Shown here in pieces: positions 35,125 through 44,221 of a stretch of DNA of 64,000 bases. The position numbers were made by a program, and so were the translations under genes. Source of the stretch: Flavobacteriaceae bacterium UBA980 (GTDB lineage: Bacteria > Bacteroidota > Bacteroidia > Flavobacteriales > Flavobacteriaceae); NCBI GenBank assembly GCA_002292265.1, contig DBBQ01000056.1, positions 1 to 64,000 on the forward strand, in the 5' to 3' direction. The stretch's first letter is position 1. Each line of letters begins with the position of its first letter. The notes under the pieces are model-generated. The model did not search any database. It had not been told where the DNA came from and saw only the letters and a list, made by a program, of their open reading frames with translations.

Positions 35125-35880
35125 TTATAATTTCTTGATCTTTATGTTTCTAAACCACAAGTCACTGCCATGATCTTGAAAACCAATATATCCAGATTTA
35201 AATTTACCATAATCTAAAGTAGTATCCCATTTTCCAGAGTTTTTCTTTTCATACCAAGCTTCAGACCAAGGAACAAAAGACACCACCTTTTTTCCATTGA
35301 GCCAATGTTGTACCTCTTTTTCTGTAAATACAATTCTAGTACTGTTCCACTCTCCTGCAGGATTTAGGGTTTTCATCTTCGGATCCGCAGCATGCATAGC
35401 ATAATCGGAGGCCGTTTGTTGGAGGGGGTGAAGCTCGGCAGGGTTTTCAAATCCTACACTCGTATTATAAGCCACCAAATCGTGTATGGAAGCGTAATTT
35501 TCATCGTCAATCAGTTGGTATTCTGGAGCAACTTCGGGGGGACCCCCATACCCCTCTTGAATATGATAAAAAATACCACTATTCCCTCCTACAGGGATTT
35601 TCCACTCCACATAAAGTTCGAAATTGTCAAAAGCTTCGGCTCCATAAATAAGATCTCTACTCCCTTTATAATCATAGTCCTCTTCTAGGATTTGTTCCGT
35701 TTTAAAAGTCAGAATGCTGTCAATAATTTCCCATCCTGGTGGCATCCGATCCCCGTTATAAGCCCTCCAACCTTCTGTAGTTGTCCCATCAAACAATACA
35801 ATCCAGTCTTTGTCTTTTGAATTATTTTGACATCCTAGAAATAGAAAAACCAATGCCAATACGAAACCTATTTTATTCAT
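35125..35880 (-). CDS. DUF1080 / 3-keto-disaccharide hydrolase-type lipoprotein
   Basis: A 251-residue lipoprotein (LFLGC, Cys17) with a single DUF1080 domain, a concanavalin-like jelly roll now named 3-keto-disaccharide hydrolase. Features are WIVLFDGTTTEGWRAYNGD at the start, VEWKIPVGGNSGIFYHIQEG in the middle, and EWNSTRIVFTEKEVQHWLNG near the end. It heads an operon with Gfo/Idh/MocA, the Tat subunit and GMC dehydrogenase. The likely role is cleavage of a glycoside bond after C3 oxidation, in the periplasm. Many DUF1080 proteins are untested, so the reaction is inferred from context. Confidence 0.85.
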   Translation of the reverse strand: MNKIGFVLALVFLFLGCQNNSKDKDWIVLFDGTTTEGWRAYNGDRMPPGWEIIDSILTFKTEQILEEDYDYKGSRDLIYGAEAFDNFELYVEWKIPVGGNSGIFYHIQEGYGGPPEVAPEYQLIDDENYASIHDLVAYNTSVGFENPAELHPLQQTASDYAMHAADPKMKTLNPAGEWNSTRIVFTEKEVQHWLNGKKVVSFVPWSEAWYEKKNSGKWDTTLDYGKFKSGYIGFQDHGSDLWFRNIKIKKL

Positions 35881-35977
35881 TACTATTTTGTGTTTACTAT
35901 TCGTTTCAATTTAATTTTAGATTACTTTTTTAGTCATTTTAAATTCAATGCCTTAAATATTAAAATAATTATTAACT

Positions 35978-36011
35978 TTAGTGGTATGAGATAGAGAATA
36001 TCTTATATTTG
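35978..36011 (+). promoter_or_regulatory. ompA promoter
   Basis: TATATTTG at 36004-36011 is an exact -7 element, with a TTAG-like -33 element at about 35978. The start codon lies 18 bases after the box. Confidence 0.65.
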
Positions 36012-36028
36012 TAATCAAATACTTAAAA

Positions 36029-37366
36029 ATGAAACTAATTAAACCCTTAATTTTTACCCTAGTATTAGGAATTAGCACTCTGATCAACGCCCAAACTAAT
36101 GAAAACCCTTGGGCAATTGCTGTTGGGGCTGATCTTATTAACCTTCAAGGAGACGATGTTGATTCTGGATTGAACTTTGGTGCACCAGCACTCAGTTTAT
36201 CCCGATACATATCCTCTGGTTTCTCAATCGGAATTCGGTATGGACTCGGCAGTGCAAAACCCCAAGAAAATTTGGACCTTGACTACTCTTATTTGGATGG
36301 TGTTCTTCGTTACAACTTAAGCGAGGAAAACGTAATCCCTTTTCTATTTGGTGGCTATGGATTAAGCCGCTTTGGCGATGGAAGTGACAAAGAAGGTGTT
36401 TTCCCTTCTGGTGAAAGTGGAAGAACTATTTTTGGAGGTATTGGAGTTGATATCCCGCTTGGAGACCAATTTAATATCAATTTAAGTACATCTTACAGAG
36501 GTACGGAAGAAACAAACGATTCCTACAACCATCTTCAACATATTATTGGATTGAGTTATAACTTTGGAGCTGGAGATGCAGATGGTGATGGAGTCTCTGA
36601 TAAAAAAGACGAATGCCCAGATGTTCCTGGACTAAAAGAATTTAATGGCTGTCCCGACACAGACGGGGATGGCATACCAGACACCAAAGACCGTTGTCCT
36701 GAAGAAGCAGGTTCAGAAGAATTACAAGGCTGTCCTGACACGGACGGAGATGGTATTGCTGATGTAGATGATGCCTGTCCTAACGAAGCAGGAACAGCAG
36801 AAATGAATGGCTGTCCTGATAGTGATGGAGATGGTGTAGCAGATAATGTTGATCGTTGTCCTGACGTCTCTGGAGACGCTGCAAACAGCGGTTGCCCATG
36901 GGCAGATCGAGATGGTGACGGTGTGCCGGACAAAGATGACAATTGTCCTGATGAGGCTGGTAATGCAGCAAACAGCGGATGCCCAGACGAACCCACAGGC
37001 CTTATTGACTTTATCAACAGTGATGAAAACAGAATTCTTTTCCTCGCTAGTAGTAGTAAACTTGATAATGTGGATAAAGCTACAATCGATAAACTAAAAG
37101 CCTTGTTGGATCAATATCCTACAACCAGTATTACAATAGAAGGATACGCCTCTAGTGACGGAAGTGAAGCCTATAATCAGAAACTCTCCGAACAAAGAGC
37201 CGCCTCTGTAAAAGCATATCTTGAGACACAAGGTGTGTCTGGCGATAGAGTGCTAACCGTTGGTTATGGAGAAAGCAAACCTATTGGTGACAATACCACG
37301 GTCAAAGGTAGATCCCTAAACAGAAGTGCCAAAATCAACAGAAGTGCAAAAGTAAAAGTAAATTAA
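36029..37366 (+). CDS. OmpA-family protein with thrombospondin type 3 repeats
   Basis: A 445-residue outer-membrane protein: Sec signal ending NAQ, an N-terminal eight-stranded barrel to about residue 180, then five calcium-binding thrombospondin type 3 repeats (DGDGVSDKKDECPDVPG and the like) to about 325, and an OmpA peptidoglycan-binding domain at the C-terminus (IEGYASSDGSEAYNQKLSEQ). It links the outer membrane to the wall. It has its own promoter and terminator and is unrelated to the sugar genes on either side. The acidic repeats produce long open frames on the other strand that are not genes. Confidence 0.93.
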   Translation: MKLIKPLIFTLVLGISTLINAQTNENPWAIAVGADLINLQGDDVDSGLNFGAPALSLSRYISSGFSIGIRYGLGSAKPQENLDLDYSYLDGVLRYNLSEENVIPFLFGGYGLSRFGDGSDKEGVFPSGESGRTIFGGIGVDIPLGDQFNINLSTSYRGTEETNDSYNHLQHIIGLSYNFGAGDADGDGVSDKKDECPDVPGLKEFNGCPDTDGDGIPDTKDRCPEEAGSEELQGCPDTDGDGIADVDDACPNEAGTAEMNGCPDSDGDGVADNVDRCPDVSGDAANSGCPWADRDGDGVPDKDDNCPDEAGNAANSGCPDEPTGLIDFINSDENRILFLASSSKLDNVDKATIDKLKALLDQYPTTSITIEGYASSDGSEAYNQKLSEQRAASVKAYLETQGVSGDRVLTVGYGESKPIGDNTTVKGRSLNRSAKINRSAKVKVN

Positions 37367-37400
37367 AGTCACTTTAAAGATTTAGATTACAAAATCAAAA

Positions 37401-37430
37401 AACCTCCTCAACGCTGAGGAGGTTTTTTTT
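37401..37430 (+). terminator. Terminator after ompA
   Basis: Perfect stem AACCTCCTCA/TGAGGAGGTT with loop ACGC, then eight further T in a row counting the stem end. A textbook intrinsic terminator. Confidence 0.95.
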
Positions 37431-37456
37431 TATATTAGAAATTAAAACAAATATTT

Positions 37457-38938
37457 ATGAAAAAATTAATTTATCTATTGTATTTGGGGCTAGTATCATT
37501 CATTCAAGCGCAAAAAAGAGAAATCCCTATAGATACAGTGATCGTGACCAACCATACCACGGAAATCAAAGGAAAAACGGTAAACTATCAGGCACAAACA
37601 GGAACACAACCCGTATGGGATGCTGAGGGCAACCCGATAGCCAGTTTATTTTATACTTTTTACAGAAGGACTGACGTCAAAAAAGCTAGCGAAAGACCCT
37701 TGATTTTTTCATTTAACGGAGGCCCAGGCTCCGCCTCAGTTTGGATGCACTTGGCCTACACGGGTCCTAAAATCTTAAAGATAGACGAAGAGGGATATCC
37801 TGTACAACCCTACGGCTACAAAAGCAATCCCAATTCCATTTTAGATGTGGCGGATATTGTATTTATCAATCCTGTCAATACAGCCTATTCCAGAATCTTA
37901 GAAGTAGAGGGGGAAAAAGCAGATCGGGAACAATTTTTTGGTATCAATGAAGACATTCAGTACCTCGCGGAATGGCTGAACACCTTTGTCAGTAGAAAGC
38001 AACGTTGGGAATCTCCCAAGTATCTGATCGGGGAGAGCTATGGAGGAACTCGAGTAATGGGATTGTCTGCTGCCCTTCAAGAACGCCAGTGGATGTACCT
38101 AAATGGAGTAATAATGGTTTCTCCAGCAGATTATAAGGTAATTCGAGTAGGCGGACCTGTTTCCTCGGCTTTAAATTTACCCTATTACGCTGCGGCTGCT
38201 TGGTTTCATAAGCAATTAGAGGTTGACTTACAGCAAAAAGACCTGACGGATATGCTTCCGGAAGTTGAAGAGTTTACCATCAACGAATTAATTCCTGCGT
38301 TAGCGAAAGGTGGATTTATCTCTGGAACAGAACGTGAAAAAATCGCCTCAGAAATGGCTCGTTATTCGGGACTTTCAAAAACTTCAATTCTTCAAAACAA
38401 CTTGGATGTTCCCAATCGATTTTTTTGGAAAGAGCTTTTAAGAGACGAAGGGAAGACCATTGGAAGATTGGACTCTAGATATCTGGGAATCGATCGGAAA
38501 GATGTGGGTATTCGCCCTGATTATAGCGCTGAGTTGACTTCATGGTTACACTCTTTTACACCCGCTATTAATCATTATATCCAAAAAGAATTGAAGTTTA
38601 AAACTGATGTGAAATACAATATGTTCGGTCCTGTACGCCCTTGGAACAATGAGAATGACAATACCCGGGAAGACTTGCGTAGAGCGATGGCAGAAAATCC
38701 TTACTTAAAAGTACTTTTTCAGTCGGGATACTATGACGGTGCTACAACCTATTTCAATGCCAAATATACCATGTGGCAAGTTGACCCTAGCGGGAAAATG
38801 AAAGATCGTTTTTACTTTAAAGGCTATCGCAGTGGACATATGATGTACCTGCGCAATGAGGATTTAATCAAAGCCAACGACGATTTAAGAACTTTTATTA
38901 TAAATACGACAACGAACGGAAAACCAGCGAAATACTAA
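37457..38938 (+). CDS. S10-like serine carboxypeptidase
   Basis: Secreted peptidase of 493 residues with an alpha/beta-hydrolase fold. Signal peptide ends FIQAQ. The S10 features are FSFNGGPGSASVWMHL near 85-99 for the oxyanion hole, the nucleophile Ser194 in IGESYGG, Asp427 in FQSGYYDG and His461 in YRSGHMMYL. It would remove C-terminal residues from peptides in the periplasm. It stands alone between the ompA terminator and a convergent gene. Confidence 0.9.
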   Translation: MKKLIYLLYLGLVSFIQAQKREIPIDTVIVTNHTTEIKGKTVNYQAQTGTQPVWDAEGNPIASLFYTFYRRTDVKKASERPLIFSFNGGPGSASVWMHLAYTGPKILKIDEEGYPVQPYGYKSNPNSILDVADIVFINPVNTAYSRILEVEGEKADREQFFGINEDIQYLAEWLNTFVSRKQRWESPKYLIGESYGGTRVMGLSAALQERQWMYLNGVIMVSPADYKVIRVGGPVSSALNLPYYAAAAWFHKQLEVDLQQKDLTDMLPEVEEFTINELIPALAKGGFISGTEREKIASEMARYSGLSKTSILQNNLDVPNRFFWKELLRDEGKTIGRLDSRYLGIDRKDVGIRPDYSAELTSWLHSFTPAINHYIQKELKFKTDVKYNMFGPVRPWNNENDNTREDLRRAMAENPYLKVLFQSGYYDGATTYFNAKYTMWQVDPSGKMKDRFYFKGYRSGHMMYLRNEDLIKANDDLRTFIINTTTNGKPAKY

Positions 38939-38953
38939 AACTCAGTACAAAAC

Positions 38954-39856
38954 TTAAACGTCACAGAGCTTTACCGCAGTTGCAAGAGAATTTAAACCCT
39001 CATTGGTTCGGTCTTTGGGGATAAACTCTTGAGCAACAAACCCTTTGTAGCCAGTTTCTAAAATGGCCTTCATAATGGCAGGGTAAAACAGTTCCTGTTT
39101 CTCGTCTAATTCATTACGCCCAGGTACTCCAGCTGTGTGGTAGTGCCCATAATATTTGTGATTTTCTCTAATGGTATGAATGACATCACCTTCCATTACC
39201 TGCATGTGATAAATATCATAAAGCAGTTTGAAATGATCCGAATCCAACGCCTTACAAAGTGCCACTCCCCAATTGGAATTATCGCACATATAATCGGCGT
39301 GATCTACTTTAGAATTTAAAAGTTCCATATGTAAAATCACTCCGTGATCTTCGGCTATGGGAAGAATTTGCCGTAATCCTTCTACACAATTTTCAAGACC
39401 CTGAGCATCATTCATTCCTCTTCTACTGCCACTAAAACATATTAGATTGGTCCAGCCTGCATCTGCTACTAACTTAATGTGACGCGTGTAGTGTTTGATT
39501 AAATCTTTATGAAATCGTTTGTCGTTCCAACCATCAGTTAAACTTCGTGTAGATTTCCCTTCCAAATCCCCATAACACATGGTAGATGTGAGGTCGTATT
39601 TTTTTAAAACATCCCATCCCTCAGCTCCGATTAGGTCAATCCCAACCAAGCCCAGCTTCTTGGCCTCTTGAGCTAATGTCTCTAAGGGTATATTTCCATA
39701 ACACCACTGACATACAGATTGTTTAATATTGCCTTTCAAAGGGGTGTTGGAAAAATCTGTTGTCATTGGATTTAGTTTTGGGATGGCCAGTGCGGAAGAG
39801 CCCAAAGCCATTGTTTTGATTGCATTTCTTCGGTTGATGTTTTGTTTTTGCTTCAT
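38954..39856 (-). CDS. Exported sugar isomerase/epimerase-like TIM barrel
   Basis: A 300-residue protein of the xylose isomerase-like/AP-endonuclease-2 superfamily, annotated in relatives as hydroxypyruvate isomerase. NINRRNAIKTMALGSSALA is a twin-arginine signal, so it works in the periplasm. Metal-ligand candidates are in ILHMELLNSKVDHAD (Glu), LLYDIYHMQ (Asp, His) and the late FVAQEFIP (Glu). Exported members occur beside GMC, Gfo/Idh/MocA and DUF1080 genes, and some such proteins hydrate 3-keto-2-hydroxyglucal in the keto-glycoside route. This is a likely role here, though no substrate can be read from the sequence. Confidence 0.82.
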   Translation of the reverse strand: MKQKQNINRRNAIKTMALGSSALAIPKLNPMTTDFSNTPLKGNIKQSVCQWCYGNIPLETLAQEAKKLGLVGIDLIGAEGWDVLKKYDLTSTMCYGDLEGKSTRSLTDGWNDKRFHKDLIKHYTRHIKLVADAGWTNLICFSGSRRGMNDAQGLENCVEGLRQILPIAEDHGVILHMELLNSKVDHADYMCDNSNWGVALCKALDSDHFKLLYDIYHMQVMEGDVIHTIRENHKYYGHYHTAGVPGRNELDEKQELFYPAIMKAILETGYKGFVAQEFIPKDRTNEGLNSLATAVKLCDV

Positions 39857-39896
39857 TTCAAACTATATATAATTCTTGTATTAAATTACTAAAAAA

Positions 39897-40916
39897 TTAA
39901 GACAACACATGGATTTGTTGTTCCCAGTCCCATGCGCTTTTTAGGGCCTCTTGTAGACTGAACTGAGCCTTCCAACCTAGTTGTTTTTCAATTTTTGTAA
40001 CATCGGCAAAAGCAGCGACGGTGTCTCCAGCCCGAGGAGCACTCAACTCGTAAGGAACCTTTTCTCCCGTGGCTCTTTCAAATTCCTGTATCAGTTCTAA
40101 TACACTAGCTCCCCTTCCTGTACCCACATTAAAAATTTCACATGATGAGTTTTGTTTGGAAGAAAGTAGGTAGTTTAAACTTTCAATATGCGCCTGAGCC
40201 AAATCCATCACATGAATATAATCCCGAATACAGGTTCCGTCTGGCGTGTCGTAATTGGAACCAAATACGTTTAACAAAGGTCGTTTCCCAATGACCGTTT
40301 GTGTTAAAAAAGGAACTAAATTCTGGGGAACACCTTGGGGATATTCTCCGATTTGGGCACTGGGATGAGCTCCGATCGGATTAAAATACCGCAATAAAAT
40401 TGATTTAAAATTGGGATTTGCTTTGCAGCTGTCCTGTATAATTTGTTCCCCCATTTGTTTGGTAAAACCGTAGGGTGATGTGGAGGGCTGCAGTGGAGTC
40501 TCTTCAGTAATGGGAAGTTCACGAGCTTGACCATAAACCGTACAGGAGGAACTAAAAATCAAGGGGATCCCTTGACGGGTCAAAGGCTTTAAGATATTGA
40601 CTAATCCCCCAATATTATTTTCATAATACAGTAGGGGTTGTTCGATACTTTCCCCAACAGCTTTATGCGCAGCAAAGTGGATGCACCCTTCCAAATCAGG
40701 ATAGGTCTCAAAAAGCGCTTCAACTCGACTTTGATCTTTGAGATCTACTTGTTCAAACGAAGGACGCTTTCCTGTAATCCTTTCAATTTGCTCTAAAACT
40801 TCAATCCGTGCATTGTCTAGGTTATCAACAAGAACTACATCGACCCCTTTTTCTAACAGTAAAACGGAAACATGGGAACCGATATATCCTAAACCTCCTG
40901 TGACAAGTATTTTCAT
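39897..40916 (-). CDS. galE: UDP-glucose 4-epimerase
   Basis: Extended SDR of 339 residues that interconverts UDP-glucose and UDP-galactose with bound NAD. Motifs are TGGLGYIGSH at 6-15, HFAAHKAVGES, the catalytic SSSCTVYG serine region and Tyr-x3-Lys in SPYGFTKQMGE. The GTGRGASVLELI stretch near the C-terminus is also typical. It is cytoplasmic, has no signal, and lies between two exported sugar-oxidoreductase genes with gaps of 40 and 114 bases, so co-regulation is uncertain. Confidence 0.93.
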   Translation of the reverse strand: MKILVTGGLGYIGSHVSVLLLEKGVDVVLVDNLDNARIEVLEQIERITGKRPSFEQVDLKDQSRVEALFETYPDLEGCIHFAAHKAVGESIEQPLLYYENNIGGLVNILKPLTRQGIPLIFSSSCTVYGQARELPITEETPLQPSTSPYGFTKQMGEQIIQDSCKANPNFKSILLRYFNPIGAHPSAQIGEYPQGVPQNLVPFLTQTVIGKRPLLNVFGSNYDTPDGTCIRDYIHVMDLAQAHIESLNYLLSSKQNSSCEIFNVGTGRGASVLELIQEFERATGEKVPYELSAPRAGDTVAAFADVTKIEKQLGWKAQFSLQEALKSAWDWEQQIHVLS

Positions 40917-41030
40917 CTGTTTAAATTTTCTTGTTTTTTATTGGTCAGATGGAATTCGCATAAAAAATCAATCATTCCAGTGGGTATATAATGATATGAT
41001 TTGTTTATGCTCATTTCAAAATTTAAAAAA

Positions 41031-42485
41031 TTATGTTAGTTCCCAACCCGCTCTATACTTTCGAGTAACAAATTGATTTGCAGCTTCTAGATTTTTAATT
41101 TTCATTTGATTTCCATCCCATAGCAGCTTTTTACGGCTGATCAAGTCCGGGTTCCAAGAGTCTGAACTTCTCCCTTGTAGTTCATAGCTTCTGATCGCAA
41201 TATTTCCCATCAGTACAGTTTCTGTAAGAGGTCCCGAATAATCAAAAGAAGAAGTCAAGGCTTTATGTTCAGGACTATTAAACCCGGCTTTGCAGGCATC
41301 TACCCATTTGCGTTGGTGTCCAAACTCGGGCTCTCCAGACTTTTCTTGACTACCGTCAATTACGGTTTCTCCCTTTCTGTATAATTTTGGAAATTCACCG
41401 TAGGAGTCACAGGTAATGACACCTTTGTCGCCAATCATAATAACACCGTTGGCCTCTATACTTACATCTGCGGGAAGCAGATCAGGATGGAAGGGTTTAA
41501 TCCCTCCATCGGACCAGGTCATTTGTATCGGACTTGGGTTTTTAGTTGTAGCATCAAAATGTATGGAAACCGAAGAAGATGCGGGACAACCTTCGGGGTA
41601 GAAATCGGGGCTCCACATTTTGGAATAGATTGTACCCACACTGCATTCTACAGAGGTTGGATATTTTAAGCCTAAGGCTTTAAATGGAATATCAATTAAG
41701 TGACATCCCATATCCCCTAAGGCACCGGTTCCAAAGTTCCACCAGCCCCTCCAATTGAATGGATGCATGTTGGGAATAAAAGGGGTTTCCTCTGCGGGTC
41801 CCAACCATTGGTCCCAATTTAGAGTATTCGGTTTGGCAGAAGCATCAGGCTTCGACATCTCCACTCCCTGCGGCCAGACCGGTCGATTCGTCCATACATT
41901 GACTGCTGTTACAGTACCAATCATGCCCTCATTAATCCACTTTTGAATTTGCAGTTGGTCTGGATTGGAAGCACCTTGATTTCCCATTTGGGTCACAACT
42001 TGCTTTTCACGTGCCATTTCAGTCAATAAACGCGCTTCGTAAATATTGTGTGTAAGAGGCTTTTGAACATAAACATGAATACCCCGTTCCATAGCATAAA
42101 CTGCTGCAGGAGCGTGGTTGTGATCGGGTGTAGATATGGTTACCGCATCAATATCTTTTTCCTTGTCCAGCATGGCTTTGAAATTTTCATAAAAAGTAGC
42201 GTTTGAATAGCGCTTTATGCTTTTTTTGGCACTACTTGTTAGTGACGTATCAACATCACAAAGAGCAATGACACGTTCTCTTCCATTTACAGTAGCATTG
42301 CGAAGATCACTCTCTCCTTTACCTCCTACACCAATTCCTGCAAGAGCTAATTGATCGCTAGGGGCGGTATAACCCACACCTCCTAGGACATGTCGTGGAA
42401 CGATAAAGAGGGAACTCGCAGCAACTCCTTTTTTGATAAATGTTCTGCGTTTAATAGATTTCGATTTCGGTTTTTTTGATGACAT
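41031..42485 (-). CDS. Exported Gfo/Idh/MocA oxidoreductase 2
   Basis: A 484-residue NAD(P)-binding protein. The ATG at 42485 puts the twin-arginine signal KRRTFIKKGVAASSLFIVP close to the N-terminus; an ATG seven codons upstream is possible. The dinucleotide fold has GIGVGGKGESDL, followed by TISTPDHNHAPAAVYAM and VQKPLTH as in the other exported member here. The C-terminal half is longer and has FGTGALGDMGCHLIDIP, common in this Bacteroidetes subgroup. Along with the nearby TIM-barrel protein it belongs functionally with the GMC/DUF1080 operon 6 kb away. Confidence 0.85.
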   Translation of the reverse strand: MSSKKPKSKSIKRRTFIKKGVAASSLFIVPRHVLGGVGYTAPSDQLALAGIGVGGKGESDLRNATVNGRERVIALCDVDTSLTSSAKKSIKRYSNATFYENFKAMLDKEKDIDAVTISTPDHNHAPAAVYAMERGIHVYVQKPLTHNIYEARLLTEMAREKQVVTQMGNQGASNPDQLQIQKWINEGMIGTVTAVNVWTNRPVWPQGVEMSKPDASAKPNTLNWDQWLGPAEETPFIPNMHPFNWRGWWNFGTGALGDMGCHLIDIPFKALGLKYPTSVECSVGTIYSKMWSPDFYPEGCPASSSVSIHFDATTKNPSPIQMTWSDGGIKPFHPDLLPADVSIEANGVIMIGDKGVITCDSYGEFPKLYRKGETVIDGSQEKSGEPEFGHQRKWVDACKAGFNSPEHKALTSSFDYSGPLTETVLMGNIAIRSYELQGRSSDSWNPDLISRKKLLWDGNQMKIKNLEAANQFVTRKYRAGWELT

Positions 42486-42547
42486 CAGTAAGTAATTTAA
42501 ATTCAAACCTCAATCTACAAAAAATAAACTGTTTCAAGTTATAAAAT

Positions 42548-43084
42548 TTAAGGAGCCAAAAACTGTCCTTTCCAATGATCAGAAGCTCTAAACTCAGCGC
42601 GAATGTGGTTGGGACGCTTTAATCTAAGATATTCCAAACGCTCTGCTTGAAAAACAATTTTTGTGAAATTCCCCTTAGAAAAATCATGACTGATTTGATC
42701 AGATGCATCGATGGGAGTGCCTGGAGTTTGTTCGCTAGCATAGTCTTTTTTGCTGGGTTCAGGTAAGCTGTGGTAGAGATATGTCTCGTCGGTAGAACTA
42801 ATCATCACAGCTTCCACTACTAGTTGGATGAGACGTATTCCATCATAAAATAAAAATTGAGCATTCGGAATACGGTTCAAGTCTGCAACTTTTTTGGAAC
42901 GCGTGTCCGTGAAAATTGTAAACTGCATTTGCTCGGGATCAAAATCACGCAATACAACAGTTCTCAGGTGCGTCCCCCTCTCAGATGAAGAAGTGGCCAG
43001 CGTAAAAAAACGAAAGGAATGTTTTTTGTGTTTGAGTGCGGCACGCAATTGTTTTTTACAGTCACCAAATATATCCTGTATCAT
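42548..43084 (-). CDS. Pyridoxamine 5'-phosphate oxidase-family flavoprotein
   Basis: A 178-residue FMN-binding split-barrel protein. The start at 43084 overlaps the stop of the upstream gene in TAATG, a sign of coupled translation; an upstream in-frame ATG would lie far inside that gene. Family features are HLRTVVLRDFDPE, FTDTRSKKVADL and PNAQFLFYDGIRLIQLVVEA. It is shorter than true PdxH, and the C-terminal substrate region ends in ERLEYLRLKRPNHIRAEF. It may act on another flavin-linked substrate, so I leave the gene unnamed. Confidence 0.82.
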   Translation of the reverse strand: MIQDIFGDCKKQLRAALKHKKHSFRFFTLATSSSERGTHLRTVVLRDFDPEQMQFTIFTDTRSKKVADLNRIPNAQFLFYDGIRLIQLVVEAVMISSTDETYLYHSLPEPSKKDYASEQTPGTPIDASDQISHDFSKGNFTKIVFQAERLEYLRLKRPNHIRAEFRASDHWKGQFLAP

Positions 43085-44097
43085 TAATCTTGATTTTGGT
43101 TGAACCAATTTTTTGTTCTTAAAAGGGCGTTTTGCTGGATGTCTTTCCAAAAAAGATTTACGTCTGCAAAGTGGTAATTTCTAATAAAGGACAAAATAAA
43201 CCGCTTTTTAATTTGAGGTAGTGTGGACCAAAGCATCCCGTCGGTTTTAACCACGGAAAGGCTGTTGGGATAAATCTTTTTATCTGAAGCTAAAACCCCC
43301 AAATGCGACTCTTTAGGACCTGAGGGACTTTGATCCCAGGTAATGGGATTGGTTACCACCCCTCCTCTATACCATTTTTCGTAGCGTTTTGGAAGATGAT
43401 TTATTTTATAGGTATTCCAACTGACAAACCCTCCAAATTGTTCCGGTTGCTCAAGTACGGGAATCGTTTTAAATTCTTTTTCGGTAATGCGGGAACCAAT
43501 TAAATAAGCAGCAATAAGTTCCTTACGAAGGGGCTTGCCATCAAAAAACTCTTTTATAAGTCGCTTGGCATGAATCGCTCCTTGACTGTGACCAGCAATA
43601 ATGATAGGTTTGGATTGATTGTAGTTTTTTAAATAATATTCAAATGCATTTTTTACATCTTGGTAGGCTACTACACCTGCTTGTTTTCCCTGTTGGGCGT
43701 AGGGCTCTACGAAAATTCGGTAATGTGCCTGACGGTAAAAAGGAACGTAAAGATTTGCAGCTGCTACCCACGCAGAAGCCTGATAGGCAACTGACTTTTC
43801 AAGAACCTCTGTTCGAATGGAAGTTTCACGAATATCCGCATTCCACCTGGAATCTTTTTTGTCCACAAATAAAGTAGGGTAAATAAAAAAAACATCTGCC
43901 TTTTTGAGTTCAGGCTTCCCGACAACTTCTTCCAAGGAGGCATTCCATTTTTGAGGAAGTACTGCCCAATTTTCTTCCTGAGCATAATCCGGGGTAGGAG
44001 GTACTTGTGCACTTAGAAATTCCATGCTTTTATAAGTGCTTTTACATGATAAAAATAGTATTCCCAGCAGGAACAAAAACTTAATTTTCAATTTCAC
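43084..44097 (-). CDS. DUF3089 alpha/beta-hydrolase lipoprotein
   Basis: A 337-residue lipoprotein of the DUF3089 family, an alpha/beta-hydrolase group. GTG at 44097 is taken as start because it gives a short lipoprotein signal (FLSC, Cys18) and lies just after the promoter; a TTG two codons on is also possible. The nucleophile is the Ser in IIAGHSQGAIHA. The family segment ADVFFIYPTLFVDKKDSRWNAD is present. The substrate is unknown, probably an ester. The promoter would start the message within a few bases of the GTG, so the transcript is nearly leaderless. The downstream flavoprotein gene overlaps by one base. Confidence 0.82.
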   Translation of the reverse strand: MKLKIKFLFLLGILFLSCKSTYKSMEFLSAQVPPTPDYAQEENWAVLPQKWNASLEEVVGKPELKKADVFFIYPTLFVDKKDSRWNADIRETSIRTEVLEKSVAYQASAWVAAANLYVPFYRQAHYRIFVEPYAQQGKQAGVVAYQDVKNAFEYYLKNYNQSKPIIIAGHSQGAIHAKRLIKEFFDGKPLRKELIAAYLIGSRITEKEFKTIPVLEQPEQFGGFVSWNTYKINHLPKRYEKWYRGGVVTNPITWDQSPSGPKESHLGVLASDKKIYPNSLSVVKTDGMLWSTLPQIKKRFILSFIRNYHFADVNLFWKDIQQNALLRTKNWFNQNQD

Positions 44098-44105
44098 GTT
44101 TTGTA

Positions 44106-44135
44106 CAAAGATACTGAATGTATTTACTTGACAAA
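44106..44135 (-). promoter_or_regulatory. Promoter of the DUF3089 operon
   Basis: TTTG, 18 bases, then an exact TATCTTTG on the minus strand. The box ends 8 bases from the GTG start, so transcription would begin at or just before the start codon. Confidence 0.7.
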
Positions 44136-44221
44136 TAAGTTTACAAGGAGGGAAGAATTCTTGATTTGATTTAAAAATAATTACTTTTACCCAAGAACCC
44201 GAACAAACTAAAAATAAAAAA

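Noticed and set aside
36580..36990. Regularly spaced repeats, considered as CRISPR or a DNA repeat array
   Set aside because: The periodicity is of coding origin (calcium-binding protein repeats) and the copies differ at many bases.
36556..37017. 153-residue open frame on the minus strand, rich in Ser, Pro and Gly
   Set aside because: It is the mirror of the thrombospondin type 3 repeats of ompA; repeated GATGGTGATGG-type codons keep the other strand open.
42548..43150. Longer flavoprotein start at 43150
   Set aside because: It would overlap the DUF3089 gene by 67 bases and adds a basic stretch not seen in the family; the TAATG junction at 43084 is a better start.
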